A DNA stretch of 64,000 bases from Anaerolinea thermophila UNI-1 (GCF_000199675.1 NC_014960.1:1860001-1924000); one strand, 5' to 3'. Counted from the first letter of the stretch, positions 35,407 through 44,812 are shown. The notes: generated from the sequence alone by a model not told the origin. A program made the numbers and translations.

Positions 35407-36576
35407 TCATCCCAAATGAATACTCAAGTCCGGGAGATCAGGTAAATCAATGACTTCTCCATTGCAGAACAACATTGCCCTTTCGATTGAATTGCTCAAT
35501 TCACGAATATTTCCTGGCCAGTGGTATCTCATTAGGACCTCCATAGCTCGCGGAGTGACATCCCGGACATTCATTCCCAGTCTCATATTGTTCTGACGAA
35601 TAAAAAAAACCACCAGTTCGGGAATATCTTCTTTACGTTCTCTCAAAGGCAATAAATGCAAATCCACCACTTTCAGTCGGTAGTACAGGTCCTCCCGAAA
35701 GTTTCCATCTTTGATCATCTGGGCTAAGTCACGATTCGAAGCGGCAACAATTTGAACATCGACCTTGACTTGATTCAACCCACCTACCCGGCGGAACGCA
35801 CGTTCCTCCAATGCACGAAGCATCTTGGCTTGAATATCCAGTGGCATGGAAGAAATTTCATCCAGAAAAAGTACCCCACCATCCGCAACTTCCATCAATC
35901 CATGTTTCCGTTTTTCAGCCCCAGTAAAGGCTCCGGGTTCATAGCCAAACAATTCGGCCTCTAACATAGTGTTTGGGATTGCAGCGCAGTTGATGGGTAC
36001 AAAAGGTTTGTTTGCCCGTGGACCACTGGAATGAATAAATTTTGCCAGAACTTCTTTTCCTGTTCCGGTTTCCCCTGTTATCAGGACGGAGACAGACATC
36101 TCTGCCGCCCGTTTTGCCATAGCAAGTACCGATTGCATTTTTGGATTTTTACCAGCGACGAAATTCTGATTCTTCTGGGCTTGACGTAAATGCAACAATT
36201 CGCGGCGCATGGTGACAATTTCGCTGGCACGCTCAATGGACTTCTCTAACTGGTTATATTGTATTGGTTTGGTTAGAAAATCGTGCGCGCCATTGCGCAT
36301 AGCGTCAACAGCCATGTCAATATCCCCATAAGCCGTGATCAGAATGATGGGGGGGCGAAATACCATTTGAGTAGTTTCGTACAGCAAGTTAGGTCCGTAT
36401 CCATCCGGTAGTTGGACATCCAGAAGCACGATATCTGCTATCCCCTTGATGAGAATTTCCCTGGCTTCTTGCAAGGTCGAAGCGCCAATGACTTCATAGC
36501 CTCGTGTAGCAAGATAACGCTCTGTATTCACCCGAAAATTTTCCTCATCGTCAACAACTAAAATCGTTAGACTCAT
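35407..36576 (-). CDS. NtrC-like sigma-54 activator (REC + AAA+), without DNA-binding domain
   Basis: 389 residues. Receiver domain about 1-120 with phospho-acceptor Asp53 (LLDVQLPDG) and conserved DD at 9-10. AAA+ domain about 140-375 with Walker A GETGTGKE (168-175), the sigma-54 contact loop GAFTGA (215-220), Walker B GGVLFLDE, and an arginine-finger region (FREDLYYRLKV). Most NtrC-family proteins end with a Fis-type helix-turn-helix of 60-80 residues; here the protein stops about 15 residues after the AAA+ domain, and no HTH is encoded in any frame before the next gene. It would have to activate from solution. Its start overlaps the kinase stop by ATGA. Confidence 0.92.
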   Translation of the reverse strand: MSLTILVVDDEENFRVNTERYLATRGYEVIGASTLQEAREILIKGIADIVLLDVQLPDGYGPNLLYETTQMVFRPPIILITAYGDIDMAVDAMRNGAHDFLTKPIQYNQLEKSIERASEIVTMRRELLHLRQAQKNQNFVAGKNPKMQSVLAMAKRAAEMSVSVLITGETGTGKEVLAKFIHSSGPRANKPFVPINCAAIPNTMLEAELFGYEPGAFTGAEKRKHGLMEVADGGVLFLDEISSMPLDIQAKMLRALEERAFRRVGGLNQVKVDVQIVAASNRDLAQMIKDGNFREDLYYRLKVVDLHLLPLRERKEDIPELVVFFIRQNNMRLGMNVRDVTPRAMEVLMRYHWPGNIRELSNSIERAMLFCNGEVIDLPDLPDLSIHLG

Positions 36577-38528
36577 GATTCATCTCCTGTATATGCCTGC
36601 AAGGTAACTTCAAATACCGTACCTCCAGGGAATGAGTTTACCTGAATACTCCCATGGTGGGCTGTGACAATTCTCTTTGTAATTGCTAATCCCAAGCCTG
36701 TTCCATTCGGTTTCGTGGTCACGAACGGTTCAAATATTCTCTCACGAATTTCATCAGGGATACCCGGACCATCATCCAATACGGCAATGACCACCTCAGA
36801 CCGTCCCAGAGAACCAATTTTGGGAGATACCTGAAAGGTCAGGTGTCCCCCTTTTTTACTCATTGCGTCTACAGCATTACTGATCAGGTTGGTAAAAACC
36901 TGTTCCAGCGAACGAGGGTCGGCGTAGGCTTTGGGCGTACCCTCTTGAACAAATAATTGCGCTTCAATATTTACTTTTCCAAAACGAGGACGCCAACGAT
37001 CTAAAATTCTCTGAAGAAAATCTTTTAGGTCCACTGGCTCAAATTTATATTGAGTATTCCGGGAGAAATTAAGCACAGATTCCATCAAGTTATTCAGGCG
37101 GACACAATCCTGCTGCAAACGTGTCAGGTGCTCTTGATTAGCGTCATCCGGAGGAAGCGTTGCAGAAAGAACCTGAAGTCCTGTGTAAATGTTGTTAATG
37201 GGATTACGAACCTCATGAGCGAACACTGAGGTCACCTCTCCTAACAAAGCCCGCTGTTCCAGTTGTTGGGTGCGAATTCGAATGGCTTCACCCTCGCTTA
37301 CATCTGTAACCAGAACAACCAGTGCATTTACCTTGCCTTCCGCTGGTACCCTTACCACCTGAACGACCGCCGGAAAAGACAATCCATTCCGGCGATGAAG
37401 AGACAAGTCTCCAATGGTATGGATAGGCACACCTTCCAAAGCCGCTTCCAGGGAAGGGCGAAGGCGATCCGAACCTATCAGTACATTCTCCACGGGAACG
37501 CCAACAATTTCATACTGGGCATATCCGAACAACCATTCCGCTCGAACGTTTATTTTATCTATACGCAAATCCGGCTTCAGGATAAAAATCCCTTCGTTAA
37601 CACCATTAATAGCAGACTCCAGCACATCAAAATCCTGTTGAATAGCCGATAACCGCTCTTGAATCACCTCAACTTTCAGATAATTTTCCAAAAACGCCGC
37701 AATTTGGCGCCTGAGCATCCGTAGTGTGGATAGTACTCTTTCTTCTCTGACCTCTCCCCTGCCACCCAGCACCAGCAGACCAATCGCGCCACCCGCATTG
37801 CCCAGAGAAGCACTGGCTACAAAGGTCAACCCCTGTTCCTGCCCTGCGCGATGAACCAGGGTTAAGGCACGGCGTCCTGGCGTCCAGATTTGTATCCCTG
37901 TAAGACGCACCAGATCTGCCAAGGTCATCACCGGCGGAAAGACATCTTCTTCACCACCATTGCAAATCTTAACCATTTGGGGAGAAAGAGCACTCACCTG
38001 ATACAAAGCACAGGCTTCCACATCCAGCAAACGGGAAACCATAGCACAAATGTACTTAAGGGAATGGGACAAAGGCGTCTCCAGAGAAATGCTGGAAATT
38101 TTCTCTATCACATCCAGCAAACGATCATCAAATTTGCGTTCACGTTCCCCTTTGGAGGCCTCTGGAGAAAAGAATGCTACAGAAAAACGCCTTCCTTCAT
38201 TCTCAAGATCTATAAGACGGACCCGTGCGGGCTGAGGATCCCGATACTTGCAACGGATATGAGTAAAAAAACCTTCTTCCCCATCCTGTCTGGGAACGGT
38301 ATTTTCATTGAGCAACCAAATCCATTTATGGCGGAGAATATCTTCCAATTGCCAACCTGTCCACTCAAGAAAGGCAGAATTGGCAAATAATAATTGTCCC
38401 TCCGGCAGCATAAGTAAAACAGCAGGTTGATAAACCTGACTCAACAACCGGCTTAAACCTTCATAACCCTGGGACTGTGGTTTTCCCCAGGGAGGACTCA
38501 ACCGAAATCCTCGCTCGCTAGAATTCAT
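36573..38528 (-). CDS. soluble hybrid-sensor histidine kinase (PAS-GAF-PAS-HisKA-HATPase)
   Basis: 651 residues, no TM helix. PAS 1 about 30-120; GAF-like about 140-290; PAS 2 about 300-415; HisKA with His438 in VFAHEVRNPINNIYTG; HATPase with N box NLISNAVDAMSKKGG, G1 DDGPGIPDEIRERIFEPF and G2 TKPNGTGLGLAI. It is NtrB-like and most likely phosphorylates Asp53 of the activator encoded next. It therefore senses an intracellular signal (redox, ligand or small molecule through PAS/GAF); no haem or flavin signature can be assigned. Confidence 0.9.
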   Translation of the reverse strand: MNSSERGFRLSPPWGKPQSQGYEGLSRLLSQVYQPAVLLMLPEGQLLFANSAFLEWTGWQLEDILRHKWIWLLNENTVPRQDGEEGFFTHIRCKYRDPQPARVRLIDLENEGRRFSVAFFSPEASKGERERKFDDRLLDVIEKISSISLETPLSHSLKYICAMVSRLLDVEACALYQVSALSPQMVKICNGGEEDVFPPVMTLADLVRLTGIQIWTPGRRALTLVHRAGQEQGLTFVASASLGNAGGAIGLLVLGGRGEVREERVLSTLRMLRRQIAAFLENYLKVEVIQERLSAIQQDFDVLESAINGVNEGIFILKPDLRIDKINVRAEWLFGYAQYEIVGVPVENVLIGSDRLRPSLEAALEGVPIHTIGDLSLHRRNGLSFPAVVQVVRVPAEGKVNALVVLVTDVSEGEAIRIRTQQLEQRALLGEVTSVFAHEVRNPINNIYTGLQVLSATLPPDDANQEHLTRLQQDCVRLNNLMESVLNFSRNTQYKFEPVDLKDFLQRILDRWRPRFGKVNIEAQLFVQEGTPKAYADPRSLEQVFTNLISNAVDAMSKKGGHLTFQVSPKIGSLGRSEVVIAVLDDGPGIPDEIRERIFEPFVTTKPNGTGLGLAITKRIVTAHHGSIQVNSFPGGTVFEVTLQAYTGDES

Positions 38529-38535
38529 ATCAATG

Positions 38536-39939
38536 TCAATAACACGCCCTTCTTAAGTTGGCAGGCAAAATCCCTTCCATTGCCCGATATTTTGCCACTG
38601 TTCTGCGCGCTACCTCGTAACCTCTTTGCGCCATGAGTTTAACCAGTTCGGCATCACTCAAAGGCTTGGTTTCATGCATAATCAACTCTTTCAAAACGAT
38701 ACGTGCCGAAAGACTTCGGTCAAAGAAATCTGAGAGAGGAATGATTCTTCCCGAAGGCAACTGAACAGCTTTATTCGCCACTGCTCGAGAGATGGTCGAT
38801 TCATGTACACCCAATTCTTTCGCAAGTTGTGCTCGAGTCAGGGGCTTTAAGTGTTTTTCCCCTTTGATAATGAAATCTTTCTGCCATGCCACCAGACGTT
38901 GCATCAATCTTTGCATGGTATGGTTGCGTTGCTGCAAGCATTTCACAAACAGAGAAGCGCGTTCTAAATCCTGACGCATCTCTTCGCGCAATTCTTCATC
39001 CACTTGCTGAAGGGCTTTGCGATATAGAGGATTCACCCGTAAGGTTCCCCAAAGAGGAAAGAGAATTTCTACTACCAGGACTTCCTGTTCCCCATTACTC
39101 GCCAGAGAAATCAAAATATCCGGTTTATAAAACACCTGTTGAGTGAGACTCTTTCCCCCCTTTGAATCTCCCCAGAAAGAGCGTCCCGGGTAAGGATTGA
39201 GATTTTTGCTAATAAAAGAAGCAACGCGTTGAATCTCGCCCACAGAGACTTTCATCAATCGCGCTAACTCGTGAAACTGATGACGAGAGAGCAGATCCAA
39301 TCCTTCCTCAATGACCTTTCGCGCCAGGGATGGTACGGGTTGCACTTCTTCCAAAAGATCCAGTTGCGCCAGCAAGGCTTCTTTTGGCTCTATGCTTCCC
39401 ACACCAGCAGGATCGGCACGTTGAATCATCTGCTGAATTCTGCGTACTCGTTCCAGAGAGACATGATGATACGAAGCGATTTCCTGAAGAGAGATGGTGA
39501 GCAATCCATCTTCATTGAGATGTGTAAGCAAAAAAGCAGCAATTTTACGGTCTTCCGGGGGAATATCTGGGGCTATTTGTCGAAAGACATGAACAGCCAA
39601 ACTCTCTTCTTCCAGTACCCCGTTATCTTCTCGATCATCTTCTTCCTGAGGGTCTCCAAAGCCTGTGTAAACTTCCCGTGTAGAAATAAACACAACCGCT
39701 TCTTCACCCTGCCCCAAAACAGGTTGACTGCAGACAGGACAAACCCCCTGTGGGGGCAATTTTCTGTGACACACAGGGCAGCGTAATTCATCCAGCATTT
39801 CCAATGCCGGGTTAGACGACAGTTCTGCTTCGATGTGTTCCTGTAATTCCGTGGCAGTCAGACTTAACAGGCTCATCGTTTGAGCCAGATGAGCCGTTGC
39901 AAGGGGCTTGATTGTGTGTAAAGGAAGATGATGGAGCAT
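38536..39939 (-). CDS. rpoN: RNA polymerase sigma-54 factor with inserted zinc ribbon
   Basis: 467 residues. The region I helix (LLSLTATELQEHIEAELSSNPALEM, about 24-48) is followed directly by a Cys4 motif, C54-x2-C57 ... C67-x2-C70, then an acidic stretch, the core-binding region and the C-terminal RpoN box ARRTVAKYR (444-452), which reads the -24 element. The Cys4 insert is not part of E. coli-type RpoN. Ribosome binding site GGAAGAGGGAAA. It is first in a gene string with its own kinase and activator, 7 bp before the kinase gene. Confidence 0.93.
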   Translation of the reverse strand: MLHHLPLHTIKPLATAHLAQTMSLLSLTATELQEHIEAELSSNPALEMLDELRCPVCHRKLPPQGVCPVCSQPVLGQGEEAVVFISTREVYTGFGDPQEEDDREDNGVLEEESLAVHVFRQIAPDIPPEDRKIAAFLLTHLNEDGLLTISLQEIASYHHVSLERVRRIQQMIQRADPAGVGSIEPKEALLAQLDLLEEVQPVPSLARKVIEEGLDLLSRHQFHELARLMKVSVGEIQRVASFISKNLNPYPGRSFWGDSKGGKSLTQQVFYKPDILISLASNGEQEVLVVEILFPLWGTLRVNPLYRKALQQVDEELREEMRQDLERASLFVKCLQQRNHTMQRLMQRLVAWQKDFIIKGEKHLKPLTRAQLAKELGVHESTISRAVANKAVQLPSGRIIPLSDFFDRSLSARIVLKELIMHETKPLSDAELVKLMAQRGYEVARRTVAKYRAMEGILPANLRRACY

Positions 39940-39959
39940 AAATTTCCCTCTTCCGAAAA

Positions 39960-39987
39960 AGTATATATCAATTTGTTATGGTTGCAA
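39960..39987 (-). promoter_or_regulatory. possible sigma-70-type promoter of rpoN
   Basis: Minus strand TTGCAA (39982-39987), 16-nt spacer, TATACT (39960-39965), 20 nt before the rpoN ATG in the divergent gap with trmFO. Confidence 0.5.
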
Positions 39988-40005
39988 GTTTCATACCAAT
40001 TCCAA

Positions 40006-40033
40006 TTGTGTTCTGAAGATGCTTTGGTAAAAT
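40006..40033 (+). promoter_or_regulatory. possible promoter of trmFO (near-leaderless)
   Basis: TTGTGT, 16-nt spacer, TAAAAT, ending 7 nt before the trmFO ATG. No Shine-Dalgarno sequence. Confidence 0.45.
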
Positions 40034-40040
40034 ACATCCT

Positions 40041-41411
40041 ATGGCTGACATAATCATCATTGGTGGTGGTTTGGCTGGCTCAGAAGCCGCGTGGCAAGCC
40101 GCAAAAGCGGGGCTTAAGGTTGATCTTTACGAAATGCGGCCCCAAAAAAGTACCGGTGCGCACTCAACTTCCTTTTTGGGGGAATTGGTGTGTTCCAATT
40201 CCCTTGGATCTGCACTCGTTGATAGAGCCTCGGGTTTATTGAAAGAAGAACTGAGACTCCTGGGTTCTCTGCTTCTAAGTGTTGCCGAAGAGTGCGCGCT
40301 TCCAGCGGGGGGGGCACTGGCAGTAGACCGGGAGATGTTTGCTCAAACCATTACTGAGAAAATCGAGTCTCACCCCAATATCCGGGTAATACGTGAAGAA
40401 TACCCCACCATCCCCTCACGACCTGCTATCATTGCCTCAGGGCCATTAACTTCTCCAACGCTTTCGAAAGCCATTCAGGAACTGACAGGCACAGAGCATT
40501 TATTTTTCTTTGACGCTATTGCTCCTATTGTTCGAGCCGAAACCATCAATATGGAAAAAGCCTTTCGAGCATCTCGATATCAGCGAGGTGTAATAGAGGA
40601 AGGTGATTACATAAACTGCCCTTTCACCCGAGAGGAGTATGAGCAATTTATCGAAGCCCTGCTCAACTCTGAACGCATTCCTCTGCGAGAATTTGAAGAA
40701 GAAATTAAGCATGGGGTAAGGGCAGGAGCCCACGAGTATTTCGAGGGTTGCCTTCCCATTGAAGTCCTGGCGGCTCGAGGAAAAGAGGCTCTGGCTTTCG
40801 GTCCCATGCGCCCTATCGGACTTCGGGATCCACACACGGGAAAACGTCCATATGCCGTAGTACAACTCCGTCAGGACAATCTGGCGGGCACCCTCTATAA
40901 TCTTGTGGGCTTTCAAACCAATCTGACATTCCCGGAACAACGTCGCGTCTTTCGCATGATTCCAGGTTTAGAGAATGCCGAATTTGTCCGATACGGACAA
41001 ATGCACCGAAACACCTTTATTGCATCTCCAGCTCTTTTGCTTCCCACTTTACAATTCCGAAAGAGATCAGACCTGTTTTTTGCCGGACAAATTACCGGGG
41101 TAGAAGGGTACATGGGGAATATTGCAACGGGTTTGCTGGCAGGAATCAATGCTGCGCGCCTCTTAAAAGGGGAAACACCGGTTTCACTGCCTGAAACCAC
41201 AATGCTGGGAGCGCTCTGCCATTATGTCACTCATGCCTCTCTTAAGGATTTTCAGCCCATGAAAGCCAATTTTGGCATCTTGCCCGCGCTTCCTGATCCG
41301 GCACCTGGAAAATCACAACGTGCACTACAATATGTAGAGAGAGCATTAAATAATCTAAGAAAATGGGCAGAGAAAAATTATATTCCTCTCGAAGATAGAG
41401 AGAACAAATGA
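40041..41411 (+). CDS. trmFO: methylenetetrahydrofolate-tRNA-(uracil-5-)-methyltransferase
   Basis: 456-residue flavoenzyme that makes m5U54 in the tRNA T-loop using 5,10-methylene-THF and FADH2. FAD motif IIIGGGLAGSEAAWQAA at the start, TGAHSTSFLGELVCSNSLG (with the conserved Cys), INCPFTREEYEQF, RPIGLRDP and FAGQITGVEGYMGNIATGL are all family signatures. It shares the divergent gap with rpoN and overlaps the next gene by ATGA. Confidence 0.95.
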   Translation: MADIIIIGGGLAGSEAAWQAAKAGLKVDLYEMRPQKSTGAHSTSFLGELVCSNSLGSALVDRASGLLKEELRLLGSLLLSVAEECALPAGGALAVDREMFAQTITEKIESHPNIRVIREEYPTIPSRPAIIASGPLTSPTLSKAIQELTGTEHLFFFDAIAPIVRAETINMEKAFRASRYQRGVIEEGDYINCPFTREEYEQFIEALLNSERIPLREFEEEIKHGVRAGAHEYFEGCLPIEVLAARGKEALAFGPMRPIGLRDPHTGKRPYAVVQLRQDNLAGTLYNLVGFQTNLTFPEQRRVFRMIPGLENAEFVRYGQMHRNTFIASPALLLPTLQFRKRSDLFFAGQITGVEGYMGNIATGLLAGINAARLLKGETPVSLPETTMLGALCHYVTHASLKDFQPMKANFGILPALPDPAPGKSQRALQYVERALNNLRKWAEKNYIPLEDRENK

Positions 41412-42319
41412 GACAACGAACATTTCGCCTTTTATTGACCAGCCTTCTGGCGCTAGTTTGCATGCTCCTACTATTATGGTTGTTACGCAAACCTGTTTTA
41501 GCGCCGACCACCTTCAATGCAGAGCGTGCTTATCAGGATGTCCTTACTCAGGTATCCTTTGGGGCACGTCACCCGGGAAGCGAAGGGCATCAACAAATGC
41601 TTGTTTGGCTAAGTGATCAATTGAATGAAGCAGGCTGGTCCGTTGAGATTCAGCAGGCAGGCACGCCAGAAGCCCCCATTCTGAACCTGATTGCACACCG
41701 AAATCAAGGTGCGCCTCTGATCATTCTGGGCGCCCATTATGATACCCGAGAATTTGCCGATCGTGATCCTGACCCGGAAAAACAGACAAGCCCCGTTCCA
41801 GGAGCAAATGATGGTGCTTCAGGGGTTGCTGTATTACTCGAACTTGCAAGGGTTATTCCCTCGGATTTACCTGTAGAGGTCGTGCTGGTGTTTTTTGATG
41901 CAGAAGATCAGGGACAAATCAAGCAACAAAACTGGATTCAAGGTTCTACTGTTTTCGCCGACTCCCTCATTGACATGCCTCAGGCAGTTGTCATCGTGGA
42001 TATGGTGGGAGACTCTACTTTACGGCTACCTCTAGAGCGCAATTCTTCTCCCAAACTGCAACAAACATTATGGAAAATTGCCCAGGAATTAGGATATGAA
42101 ACGATCTTTGTTAACGAACCGGGCCCCAGTATTCTGGATGATCATATCCCGTTTATTCAAAGAGGTATTCCAGCAGTAGATATCATTGATTTCGGCTATG
42201 CTTTCTGGCATACAACCCAGGATACACCCGATAAAGTATCCCCTCAAAGTCTCAAAGCCGTCGGCGATACCTTACTGGAATGGTTAGTCAAATATCATGG
42301 AAGAATCCATGAGGAATAA
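41408..42319 (+). CDS. M28-family metallopeptidase / glutaminyl cyclase-like, membrane-anchored
   Basis: 303 residues. An N-terminal TM helix (about 9-27, after MRQRTFR) leaves the domain outside the membrane. The metallo-exopeptidase domain has GAHYDTREFAD (His/Asp ligand), GANDGASGVAVLLELARV (Asp ligand), FFDAEDQG (acid pair), MVGDS and a late His in YAFWHTTQDTPDKVS. The spacing resembles bacterial glutaminyl-peptide cyclotransferases and M28 aminopeptidases; the two cannot be separated without structure. Coupled to trmFO by ATGA and to the following kinase by overlap. Confidence 0.82.
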   Translation: MRQRTFRLLLTSLLALVCMLLLLWLLRKPVLAPTTFNAERAYQDVLTQVSFGARHPGSEGHQQMLVWLSDQLNEAGWSVEIQQAGTPEAPILNLIAHRNQGAPLIILGAHYDTREFADRDPDPEKQTSPVPGANDGASGVAVLLELARVIPSDLPVEVVLVFFDAEDQGQIKQQNWIQGSTVFADSLIDMPQAVVIVDMVGDSTLRLPLERNSSPKLQQTLWKIAQELGYETIFVNEPGPSILDDHIPFIQRGIPAVDIIDFGYAFWHTTQDTPDKVSPQSLKAVGDTLLEWLVKYHGRIHEE

Positions 42320-43622
42320 CACATCAAATTGGCAAATCCAAAATCTGGGGGTAAACTATACTTGTATGCAAGAACTCGAACTGCTTCGCCAAATTCGTCA
42401 ACCCTGGGTGCAGCGATCTCCTCAAACCCTGGCACGAGCCGTGAACATTCGGGAAGATTTACGCAATCAACTGGAGCAGTTCTTTGATCGGATGGAAGTT
42501 TCTCTGGAGACCGGCACCTACTCCTGGATGGACCCTATCCTCTCTGCATGGGCAGAGGCTTTACCCCAATCCGAATCTCCTGAGATGTCCAGCAGTCTGG
42601 TGGACTTTATCGGGGATTTGCTTCTCTTTACAGTCAAAGTTTGCGAAGAGACACTAAAACCCGAGTATTCCGTGGCGATAACGAGTGGGTTGTTGCCCAT
42701 TTTTCTTTACTGTTTTCGGCGTGCTTTTGAAATGGAGATGGAAATTCGCATTCGAGCCATCTCAGAGCAATTACAACAAGTCCAACAAACACTGGAAAAA
42801 CTGGATCAGAGCAAGTCTGATTTCATTGCTGTAGCAGCACACGAATTGAAAACGCCTCTCACCCTGGTAGATGGTTATGCCGCTATGCTGAGAGATGCAT
42901 TAAGCACCCGTAATCTCTCTCCTTATGAGATTGATTTGTTAAATGGGATTCATAACGGGACAAGACGTTTGAAAACCATCATCGACGACATGATTGATGT
43001 ATCTCTCATTGACAACAATTTGCTCTCTCTCAATTTTCAACCTGTATGGATTAATCGCATTCTCCATGTTCTGGAAAATGAACTTCAGGGTGTAATCAAA
43101 GAACGGCAACAGACCTTAACCATTCAGGATTTTCCTGGTAGCGGTGAAATGACCTTTGGAGATCCAGAACGCCTTTTACAGGTCTTCCGAAATGTGCTGA
43201 CCAATGCCATTAAGTACACGCCGGATGGCGGTTCAATCAGTGTGGATGGTCGAAAGCTTCCAGGATTTATAGAGGTAATTATCAAAGATACAGGGATTGG
43301 CATTGACCCTGAAGACCAATTGCTTATTTTCGACAAGTTTGCTCGCCTGGGAAAGACCGACCTGCACTCCAGCAGTAAAACAAAATTCAAAGGCGGTGGG
43401 CCTGGTTTAGGACTGCATATTGCCAAAGGTATCGTAGAAGCCCACGGGGGCGCTATCTGGGTAGAATCCCCCGGCTTCGATGAGAAAACCTGTCCCGGCT
43501 CCACTTTCCACATCTTACTTCCTTTGATGACCCAACCCCCAGATGAAAAAATGGCACGCCTATTGGCACCCCTGACCCATAAACCCGCGAAAAAACCTCT
43601 TTTAGGAAGTAGACAACCATGA
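42309..43622 (+). CDS. orphan cytosolic sensor histidine kinase
   Basis: About 437 residues from ATG 42309 (GGAAGA just upstream); an in-frame ATG at 42297 is also possible. There is no TM helix. An N-terminal helical domain (about 1-145) of unknown type ends in a coiled coil (IRAISEQLQQVQQTLEKLDQ). HisKA with FIAVAAHELKTPLTLVDGY and HATPase with NVLTNAIKYTPDGG, DTGIGIDPEDQLLIFDKF, GGGPGLGLHIAKGIVEAHGG follow. No response regulator is adjacent. It is translationally coupled to the M28 gene and to the aminotransferase. Confidence 0.85.
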   Translation: MRNNTSNWQIQNLGVNYTCMQELELLRQIRQPWVQRSPQTLARAVNIREDLRNQLEQFFDRMEVSLETGTYSWMDPILSAWAEALPQSESPEMSSSLVDFIGDLLLFTVKVCEETLKPEYSVAITSGLLPIFLYCFRRAFEMEMEIRIRAISEQLQQVQQTLEKLDQSKSDFIAVAAHELKTPLTLVDGYAAMLRDALSTRNLSPYEIDLLNGIHNGTRRLKTIIDDMIDVSLIDNNLLSLNFQPVWINRILHVLENELQGVIKERQQTLTIQDFPGSGEMTFGDPERLLQVFRNVLTNAIKYTPDGGSISVDGRKLPGFIEVIIKDTGIGIDPEDQLLIFDKFARLGKTDLHSSSKTKFKGGGPGLGLHIAKGIVEAHGGAIWVESPGFDEKTCPGSTFHILLPLMTQPPDEKMARLLAPLTHKPAKKPLLGSRQP

Positions 43623-44812
43623 CAGGACTCAAACCAATGATGTTTCAACCGGCTGACCGTATTGCATCCTTCAAGCCCTACTTTTTTGCCCAATTGAATC
43701 AAAAAATTAACGAACTGCGCACAAAAAACGTGGACGTCATCCGACTGGACATGGGCTCTCCCGATTTACCCCCTGCGTCTTTCATCATTGAAGCCCTGGT
43801 GGCTTCTGCAAGACAGGATGACACGCACGGCTATACGCAAATGGGCGGTTCTCTTGCCTTCAAAAAAGCCGTTGCACACTATTATCAAACTCGCTTTGGG
43901 GTCAATCTTGATCCTCAAACCGAAGTGCTGGCACTCATTGGTTCCAAGGAAGGGTTATTTAACCTGGCACAGGTTATTCTCAACCCGGGAGATGTTTCCT
44001 TAGTCCCTGACCCGGCTTACCCGGTTTATGCGAGCGCAAGTATCATAGCCGGAGCCGAGGTGCACTACCTGCCTTTGCTCCAGGAAAACCAATTTCTACC
44101 GGACCTGGAGCGGGTTCCGGAAGATGTCCTCGCAAAAGCCAAGTTAATCTGGATTAATTATCCAAATAACCCCACGGGAGCCATCGCCTCGCTCAAGTTT
44201 TATGAAAAACTGGTTGAGTTTGCATTCAAATACCACATTTTGATTGCCAATGATGCCCCCTACATGGATATTTGTTTCAACGGATACCAGGCTCCCAGTA
44301 TTCTTCAAATCCCCGAAGCCAAACAGGTTGCAGTAGAGTTTAATTCTTTATCCAAAACCTATAACATGGCAGGTTGGCGTGTAGGAATGGCTGTTGGGAA
44401 TGCCCAGGTGATAAAGTATCTGCATACGTACAAGAGTCAAGCAGACTCGGCGCATTTTCAGCCGGTCATCGATGGGGCTATTGCTGCCCTGACCGGAGAT
44501 CAGTCCTGGCTGGAAGAACGAAATGCCATTTACCTGCAACGCAGAGATTTGATAATCTCCACTCTCCAAGGACTTGGTTTTGAGGTAACTCCGCCACCTG
44601 CAGCCATTTATGTTTGGGCTAAACTTCCTTCACCATACAAAGACAGTGTGGAATTTTGCAACCAATTGCTTGAGGAAACCGGTGTAAGTACAACTCCGGG
44701 AGTAGTATATGGAAAATACGGGGAAGGTTATCTCAGAATTTCTCTGGGCACACCAACAGATCGCATTGCAGAAGCAATGAAGAGATTGCAAGATTGGTTG
44801 GGGAAACGATAA
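43619..44812 (+). CDS. pyridoxal-phosphate aminotransferase, class I/II (DapL/AspC-like)
   Basis: 397 residues of fold-type I aminotransferase: RLDMGSPDLPP, the ALIGSKEGLFNLAQ segment, NYPNNPTGA (substrate Asn), NDAPYMDI, the PLP lysine in SLSKTYNMAGWRVGMAVG, and the C-terminal Arg in GYLRISLGTP. The motif set is like LL-diaminopimelate and aspartate-type aminotransferases, but the substrate is not certain. Its ATG overlaps the kinase stop (ATGA). The true start could be ATG 43637. Confidence 0.87.
   Translation: MTGLKPMMFQPADRIASFKPYFFAQLNQKINELRTKNVDVIRLDMGSPDLPPASFIIEALVASARQDDTHGYTQMGGSLAFKKAVAHYYQTRFGVNLDPQTEVLALIGSKEGLFNLAQVILNPGDVSLVPDPAYPVYASASIIAGAEVHYLPLLQENQFLPDLERVPEDVLAKAKLIWINYPNNPTGAIASLKFYEKLVEFAFKYHILIANDAPYMDICFNGYQAPSILQIPEAKQVAVEFNSLSKTYNMAGWRVGMAVGNAQVIKYLHTYKSQADSAHFQPVIDGAIAALTGDQSWLEERNAIYLQRRDLIISTLQGLGFEVTPPPAAIYVWAKLPSPYKDSVEFCNQLLEETGVSTTPGVVYGKYGEGYLRISLGTPTDRIAEAMKRLQDWLGKR

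Noticed and set aside
43124..43702. A 192-codon minus frame opposite the histidine kinase end
   Set aside because: Antisense to the conserved HATPase motifs; composition is not protein-like.
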